Source of the DNA: Gammaproteobacteria bacterium
GTDB lineage: Bacteria; Pseudomonadota; Gammaproteobacteria; SZUA-152
Assembly (NCBI GenBank): GCA_024762755.1
Contig: JANTGX010000045.1
Span: 1-11,092, forward strand
Direction: 5' to 3'
Length of the DNA: 11,092 bases
Position 1 is the first letter of the stretch. Each line of letters begins with the position of its first letter. Below, piece after piece: positions 6,149 through 11,092 of this stretch. The notes under the pieces were generated by a model. The model searched no databases. It was not told the origin of the DNA and saw only the letters and a program-made list of their open reading frames with translations. A program made the position numbers and the translations under genes.

Positions 6149-7101
6149 GCCATTCGCGTATCGCAGGCACCGGCAGCTATCTGCCGGAAAAGGTGCTGAC
6201 CAACCAGGATCTGGAAAAGATCGTCGAGACCTCGGATCAGTGGATCACCGAGCGCACCGGCATCAAGCAGCGTCACATCGTCGGCGAGCAGGAGACCACC
6301 TGCGACCTGGCCGAACAGGCGGCGCGTGCGGCCATGCAGGCGGCTGGCGTCGGCACGGACGACATCGACCTGATCATCGTCGCCACCACCACCCCGGACC
6401 GCGTCTTCCCCAGCACCGCCTGCCTGTTGCAGGACCGCCTGGGCATCTACGGCTGCACCGCCTTCGACATCCAGGCCGTGTGCACGGGCTTTGTCTACGC
6501 CCTCGGCGTGGCCGACAAATTCATCCGTAGCGGCAGCCACCGCACGGCGCTGGTGGTGGGTGCTGAGACCATGTCACGCATCATCGACTGGAGCGATCGT
6601 GGCACATGTGTGCTGTTCGGCGATGGCGCCGGGGCCGTGGTGCTGTCCGCCAGCGACGAGCCGGGTATCCTCTCCACCCACCTGCACGCCGACGGCCGCT
6701 ACAAGGAGCTACTCTCCACCACCGGTGGCGTCTCCGAGGGGCTGCACGACGATGTGCACGTCACCATGCAGGGCAACGAGGTGTTCAAGATCGCCGTCAA
6801 CACCCTCGGCCGCATCGTCGACGAGACCCTCGCCGCCAATCGCCTGGACAAATCCGACATCGACTGGCTGGTGCCGCACCAGGCCAACATTCGAATCATC
6901 AACGCCACCGCCCGCAAGCTGAAGATGCCCATGGAGCGGGTGGTGGTCACCGTGCAGGAACACGGCAACACCTCTGCAGCCTCGGTGCCCCTGGCGCTCG
7001 ATACGGCGGTGCGTGATGGCCGGATCAAGCGCGGGGAGACCCTCCTGCTGGAGGCCTTCGGCGGCGGGTTCACCTGGGGTTCGGCGTTGCTGCGCTATTG
7101 A
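6145..7101 (+). CDS. fabH: 3-oxoacyl-ACP synthase III (KASIII), TTG start
   Basis: FabH starts fatty-acid synthesis by condensing acetyl-CoA with malonyl-ACP. The 318-residue thiolase-fold protein has the catalytic triad Cys113 (in AVCTGF), His245 (in VPHQAN) and Asn275 (in HGNTSAAS). These match E. coli Cys112, His244 and Asn274. The C-terminal EAFGGGFTWGSALLRY is typical. The start is TTG at 6145, which overlaps the plsX TGA stop (TTGA). Alignment to E. coli FabH supports it: the IAGTGSYLP strand begins five residues in, and no ATG occurs nearby. A Shine-Dalgarno-like GAGAGG (6131-6136) lies eight bases upstream, inside plsX. The arrangement implies translation coupled to PlsX and possibly low FabH output. 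The acyl-CoA preference cannot be read from sequence alone. Confidence 0.95.
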   Translation: MSHSRIAGTGSYLPEKVLTNQDLEKIVETSDQWITERTGIKQRHIVGEQETTCDLAEQAARAAMQAAGVGTDDIDLIIVATTTPDRVFPSTACLLQDRLGIYGCTAFDIQAVCTGFVYALGVADKFIRSGSHRTALVVGAETMSRIIDWSDRGTCVLFGDGAGAVVLSASDEPGILSTHLHADGRYKELLSTTGGVSEGLHDDVHVTMQGNEVFKIAVNTLGRIVDETLAANRLDKSDIDWLVPHQANIRIINATARKLKMPMERVVVTVQEHGNTSAASVPLALDTAVRDGRIKRGETLLLEAFGGGFTWGSALLRY

Positions 7102-7157
7102 TCGAGGCCGTGGGTCTCGGAACGAACATCTCAGGAAGCTGATTAGGAGTCACCATC

Positions 7158-8090
7158 ATGGCATTTGCTTTCGTCTTTCCCGGTCAGGGCTCGCAGAGCG
7201 TCGGCATGCTGGCGGATCTCGCCGCGGCCGAGCCCCGTGTGACCGAGACCTTCGCCGAGGCCTCCGAGGCCCTCGGCTACGACCTCTGGAAACGGGTCCA
7301 GGAAGGCCCCGCCGAGGCCTTGAATCAGACCGACGTCACGCAACCCGCCATGCTCACCGGCGGCATCGCCGTGCAGCGCGCCTGGCAAGCGCAGGGTGGC
7401 CCCCAGCCGCTGGCCATGGCCGGCCACAGCCTGGGCGAATACAGCGCCCTGGTCGCCGCCGATAGCCTGTCCCTGGCCGATGGCGTGCGCCTGGTGGCCG
7501 AGCGCGGGCGATTCATGCAGGAAGCCGTGCCCGCCGGTGTCGGCGCCATGGCCGCCATCCTCGGCCTGGACGACGACAAGGTCATCGACGTCTGTGCCCA
7601 GGCGGCCGAGGACCAGGTGGTTTCCGCGGTCAACTTCAATGCCCCCGGACAAGTGGTCGTGGCCGGCCACGAGGCGGCCGTGCAGCGTGCCGTGGCACTG
7701 GCCAAAGCGGCCGGTGCCAAGCGTGCGGTGGTCTTGCCGGTGAGCGTGCCTTCGCATTGCAGCCTGATGCGGCCGGCCGCCGAACGGCTCGCTGCCCGAC
7801 TGGCCGAGGTCGAGATCCGCCGTCCGCGCATCCCTGTCTACAACAATGTGGACGTGCGCGCCGAGGAAGACCCCAACGCCATCCGCGATGCCCTCGCCCG
7901 CCAGTTGTATAGCCCGGTGCGCTGGGTGGATACGGTCCGCGCCCTGGCCCAGGCGGGCGCGGACACCCTCATCGAATGCGGCCCTGGCAAGGTTTTGGCC
8001 GGCCTCAACAAGCGTATCGACAAGGGCCTGACCAGCTACACTACCGAAACCGCCGAAGGGCTTGCCAAGGCGCTGGCCGCCATCAAATAG
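7158..8090 (+). CDS. fabD: Malonyl-CoA:ACP transacylase
   Basis: FabD transfers malonyl from CoA to the ACP phosphopantetheine, supplying the extender for FabH and FabF. The 310-residue alpha/beta-hydrolase-like protein begins with FVFPGQGSQ (5-13). It has the nucleophile elbow GHSLGEYSA with Ser91, a conserved Arg116 in the ERGRFMQ segment that binds the malonyl carboxylate, and catalytic His200 in VPSHCSLM. Length matches E. coli FabD (309). A strong Shine-Dalgarno AGGAG (7145-7149) lies eight bases before the ATG. It follows fabH by 56 bases, in which I see no promoter or terminator. fabG begins 10 bases after its stop. Confidence 0.97.
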   Translation: MAFAFVFPGQGSQSVGMLADLAAAEPRVTETFAEASEALGYDLWKRVQEGPAEALNQTDVTQPAMLTGGIAVQRAWQAQGGPQPLAMAGHSLGEYSALVAADSLSLADGVRLVAERGRFMQEAVPAGVGAMAAILGLDDDKVIDVCAQAAEDQVVSAVNFNAPGQVVVAGHEAAVQRAVALAKAAGAKRAVVLPVSVPSHCSLMRPAAERLAARLAEVEIRRPRIPVYNNVDVRAEEDPNAIRDALARQLYSPVRWVDTVRALAQAGADTLIECGPGKVLAGLNKRIDKGLTSYTTETAEGLAKALAAIK

Positions 8091-8100
8091 GGAGAACAGC

Positions 8101-8853
8101 ATGTCCGAAAACGAAGATCTGACGGGCGAAGTCGCCCTGGTCACCGGCGCCAGCCGAGGTATCGGCCAGGCCATCGCCCTGACCCTGGGGCGCCGTGGCG
8201 CCACGGTGGTGGGAACCGCCACCTCGGAAAAAGGCGCCGCCGCCATCGGCGAGGTGTTGGCATCCGCAGGGATCAAGGGGGCAGGGATGATGCTCAACGT
8301 CACCGATCAGGAGTCCATCGACAGCCTGATGGACGCCATGGAGCAATTCGGCACCCCCACCATCCTGATCAACAACGCCGGTATCACCCGCGACAATCTC
8401 CTCATGCGCATGAAAGACGAGGACTGGCAGGCGGTCATCGACACCAACCTGACCTCCGTCTATCGCCTGAGCAAGGCCGTCCTGCGCGGCATGACGAAGG
8501 CACGCAAGGGCCGCATCGTCAGCATCAGCTCGGTGGTGGGTGCCTCCGGTAACGCCGGTCAGACCAACTATGCCGCCGCCAAGGCCGGCCTCATCGGCTT
8601 CACCAAGTCGCTGGCGCGCGAGGTGGGGAGTCGGGGCATCACCGTCAATGCCGTCGCCCCGGGCTTCATCGATACCGACATGACGCGGGCCCTCGCCGAG
8701 ACGCAAAAGGCCGCCCTGCTCAAGGACATCCCCCTGGGGCGCCTGGGGCAAGCGGACGAGATCGCCGCCGCCGTGGCCTTCCTCGCCTCGCCGGGCGCTG
8801 CCTATATCTCGGGCGAGACCCTGCACGTCAACGGCGGCATGTACATGGCTTGA
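8101..8853 (+). CDS. fabG: 3-oxoacyl-ACP reductase
   Basis: FabG reduces 3-ketoacyl-ACP to 3-hydroxyacyl-ACP with NADPH. This 250-residue short-chain dehydrogenase/reductase has the cofactor loop TGASRGIG at 15-22, NNAG at 91-94, catalytic Asn116, Ser144, and the Tyr157-x3-Lys161 pair in NYAAAKAG. The C terminus GGMYMA is typical of FabG tetramers. The start at ATG 8101 is preceded by GGAGA (8091-8095) at good spacing. A longer in-frame start at 8062 would overlap fabD and add an unrelated 13 residues, so I rejected it. The protein is six residues longer than E. coli FabG, mostly at the N terminus. Confidence 0.97.
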   Translation: MSENEDLTGEVALVTGASRGIGQAIALTLGRRGATVVGTATSEKGAAAIGEVLASAGIKGAGMMLNVTDQESIDSLMDAMEQFGTPTILINNAGITRDNLLMRMKDEDWQAVIDTNLTSVYRLSKAVLRGMTKARKGRIVSISSVVGASGNAGQTNYAAAKAGLIGFTKSLAREVGSRGITVNAVAPGFIDTDMTRALAETQKAALLKDIPLGRLGQADEIAAAVAFLASPGAAYISGETLHVNGGMYMA

Positions 8854-8868
8854 CCCTGCGAAATGGCC

Positions 8869-8889
8869 CGGGAATTTATAAATTACCCG
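8869..8889. promoter_or_regulatory. AT-rich palindrome between fabG and acpP (candidate operator or hairpin)
   Basis: AATTTATAAATT (8873-8884) is a perfect 12-bp palindrome. CGGG on its left and CCCG on its right extend the symmetry, with A8885 as the only unpaired base. It starts 16 bases after the fabG stop and about 45 bases upstream of the acpP -35. It stands out against GC-rich surroundings. It could be a regulator site for acpP, an UP-like AT-rich element, or the 3' hairpin of the fabG transcript (followed by AAAA, not T). A smaller palindrome, TCTCG-G-CGAGA, lies at 8913-8923. Confidence 0.5.
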
Positions 8890-8932
8890 AAAATACAAAG
8901 GCTTGAGGAGATTCTCGGCGAGATTATTGCGC

Positions 8933-8961
8933 TTGTGTCGAGGCAGGCTTTTCACTAGAAT
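8933..8961 (+). promoter_or_regulatory. Candidate acpP promoter
   Basis: TTGTGT (8933-8938) and TAGAAT (8956-8961) are separated by exactly 17 bases. The -10 matches five of six consensus positions; the -35 matches the leading TTG. Predicted start near 8968 leaves a leader of about 45 bases with a strong ribosome binding site. An internal acpP promoter is known in E. coli, so this is expected. Confidence 0.65.
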
Positions 8962-9014
8962 ACCGTCCGCGGCCACGTGCCGCCTCTGAATAACACTGGG
9001 AGGAAGATTCCAAC

Positions 9015-9254
9015 ATGAGCACCATCGAGGAACGAGTCAAAAAAATCGTTGTTGAGCAACTTGGCGTCAAAGAAGAAGAAGTGACCGCCGAGTCCTCTTT
9101 CGTCGACGACCTTGGTGCCGACTCTCTGGATACCGTGGAACTGGTTATGGCCCTCGAAGAAGAATTCGAGACTGAGATTCCCGACGAAGACGCCGAGAAG
9201 ATCACTACGGTGCAGCAGGCGACGGATTACATCAACGCACATCAAGCCGGCTGA
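9015..9254 (+). CDS. acpP: Acyl carrier protein
   Basis: This 79-residue, highly acidic four-helix protein carries growing acyl chains on a 4'-phosphopantetheine arm. The attachment site is Ser37 in the conserved DDLGADSLDTVE segment, equivalent to E. coli Ser36 of the mature protein. The TEIPDEDAEK segment and terminal YINAHQA are family-typical. The Shine-Dalgarno GGGAGGA (8998-9004) is the strongest in the window, spaced 10 bases from the ATG. The gene has its own candidate promoter upstream and an intrinsic terminator just downstream, so much of its mRNA is probably monocistronic. Its early codons are more A-rich (AAA, GAA) than its neighbours, as is usual for a highly expressed gene. Confidence 0.98.
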   Translation: MSTIEERVKKIVVEQLGVKEEEVTAESSFVDDLGADSLDTVELVMALEEEFETEIPDEDAEKITTVQQATDYINAHQAG

Positions 9255-9273
9255 TCTCTCACCGATCAGTTGC

Positions 9274-9310
9274 AAGGCCGCTCACCCGCATCGGTGGTAG
9301 CGGCCTTTTT
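9274..9310 (+). terminator. Intrinsic terminator after acpP
   Basis: AAGGCCGCT (9274-9282) pairs perfectly with AGCGGCCTT (9299-9307). A short inner ACC/GGT pairing is possible, and the stem runs into five T residues (9306-9310) followed by GTTTG. It lies 20 bases after the acpP stop and 84 bases before fabF. Termination is probably partial, because no strong promoter is visible for fabF. Confidence 0.85.
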
Positions 9311-9336
9311 GTTTGTGCACCGAAAGCCCTCTCCAC

Positions 9337-9367
9337 AGGCCCCAAGGGTCGACCGGGGCGGGGGCCT
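9337..9367 (+). repeat. Inverted repeat in the fabF leader
   Basis: AGGCCCC (9337-9343) and GGGGCCT (9361-9367) are perfect reverse complements. The 17-base loop contains the palindrome GGTCGACC. It ends 13 bases before the fabF ribosome binding site. It may be a second weak terminator, a leader structure, or a chance product of GC-rich DNA. Confidence 0.35.
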
Positions 9368-9393
9368 TCGAGCAGCCAACAGAGGTTATCTCC

Positions 9394-10635
<1,242 letters not shown>

Positions 10636-10639
10636 TCTG

Positions 10640-10674
10640 GCCGTGCCCGGGGCGGTGACGCCCCGGCACACGGC
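10640..10674 (+). repeat. Strong GC hairpin with GNRA-type loop between fabF and pabB
   Basis: CCGGGGCG (10647-10654) pairs with CGCCCCGG (10659-10666) around a GTGA loop (GNRA class in RNA). GCCGTG (10640-10645) can continue the stem with CACGGC (10669-10674), leaving small bulges. It begins four bases after the fabF stop. No T-tract follows, so it is not a classical terminator. It probably stabilises the fabF 3' end or limits readthrough into pabB. Confidence 0.6.
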
Positions 10675-10698
10675 GCCGTTCCTCCATTCTCTCTCTCC

Positions 10699-11092
10699 AT
10701 GCCGCACCAACGCCTCGCCGACGACGGACTCGATCTGCTCACGCTGCACGAACGTTGGCCGCAGCGTTACCCCTACCTCCTCGAGAGCGTCGCCCGCGGT
10801 GGCGATGCCCGCTACGACATCCTCTTCGCCCTGCCCGGCGAGACCCTCTTGGCCGGCGAAGATGCCGACTTCCTCACCCGCCTCGACGCCGCCTGGCGTG
10901 ATGCGTCCAGTGGCCCGGCGGAAGACGCCACGCTGCCCTTCCGCGGTGGCTGGTTTCTCTACCTGGGTTACGAACTGGCCGGACAGATCGAGCTCCGCCT
11001 GCGCCTGCCGGCGGCCGATGACGCCCTGCCCACGGCCTTCGCCACTCGCATCCCCGCCGCGCTGATCCGCGACCATCGGCGCGGTGATCTCG
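10699..11092 (+). CDS. pabB: Aminodeoxychorismate synthase component I, N-terminal part (runs off the window)
   Basis: PabB makes 4-amino-4-deoxychorismate from chorismate with ammonia from PabA, on the route to p-aminobenzoate and folate. Only the first 131 codons are present, with no stop before the edge. They match the anthranilate synthase component I N-terminal domain. Recognisable stretches are RYPYLLES (about 23-30), RYDILFALPG (38-47) and the GGWFLYLGYELAGQIE segment (about 83-98). The last is typical of gammaproteobacterial PabB rather than TrpE. The catalytic chorismate-binding domain lies outside the window. The start ATG at 10699 is the first possible one after the fabF stop in this frame. 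The upstream bases are pyrimidine-rich with no Shine-Dalgarno. In E. coli the gene after fabF is pabC, another enzyme of the same pathway, so folate-gene linkage is conserved even though the gene differs. A TrpE assignment is less likely but cannot be excluded. Confidence 0.8.
   Translation, partial: MPHQRLADDGLDLLTLHERWPQRYPYLLESVARGGDARYDILFALPGETLLAGEDADFLTRLDAAWRDASSGPAEDATLPFRGGWFLYLGYELAGQIELRLRLPAADDALPTAFATRIPAALIRDHRRGDL

Noticed and set aside
7143..8303. 386-codon open frame on the minus strand opposite fabD and fabG
   Set aside because: It is a composition-driven shadow of fabD and fabG; the translated sequence shows no family motif.

Overview
The window is GC-rich chromosomal DNA with the housekeeping layout of a gammaproteobacterium. 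The order yceD-rpmF-plsX-fabH-fabD-fabG-acpP-fabF matches the classical gammaproteobacterial fatty-acid cluster, and the proteins align well with Escherichia coli homologues recalled from memory. A two-subunit pyruvate carboxylase and an AlgP/histone-H1-like protein point away from the enterics, towards a pseudomonad-like or Chromatiales-type lineage. That finer placement is inference.

Layout. (1) Positions 1-642 (+) hold a Lys/Ala-rich H1-like protein whose frame is open to the left edge, followed by a hairpin and a strong intrinsic terminator (688-716). (2) Positions 777-4045 (-) hold a two-gene operon, pycA then pycB, converging on the H1-like gene. It encodes the biotin carboxylase and the carboxyltransferase/biotin-carrier halves of pyruvate carboxylase. 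(3) Positions 4046-4275 are a divergent control region with GC-rich inverted repeats on the pyc side and a sigma70-like promoter overlapped by a palindrome on the yceD side. (4) Positions 4276-10635 (+) carry the rRNA-linked protein YceD, ribosomal protein L32, the phospholipid-initiation enzyme PlsX and the type II fatty-acid synthase genes fabH, fabD, fabG, acpP and fabF. (5) From 10699 to the right edge is the 5' part of pabB (folate pathway), which reads off the window.

How they work together. FabD loads malonate onto AcpP. FabH condenses acetyl-CoA with malonyl-ACP, FabF elongates, and FabG reduces the ketoacyl product. PlsX converts acyl-ACP to acyl-phosphate for membrane lipid synthesis. 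Pyruvate carboxylase makes oxaloacetate from the same pyruvate pool that feeds acetyl-CoA, and is transcribed away from the lipid genes out of a shared 230-bp region. acpP has its own promoter and terminator inside the cluster, consistent with the high ACP demand seen in other bacteria.

I found no mobile element, CRISPR array, tRNA, rRNA or new multi-gene system. The points worth checking are regulatory: a palindrome over the yceD -35 element, a probably leaderless yceD mRNA, an AT-rich palindrome before acpP, and a TTG start of fabH fused to the plsX stop codon. No gene-free stretch exceeds 300 bases.
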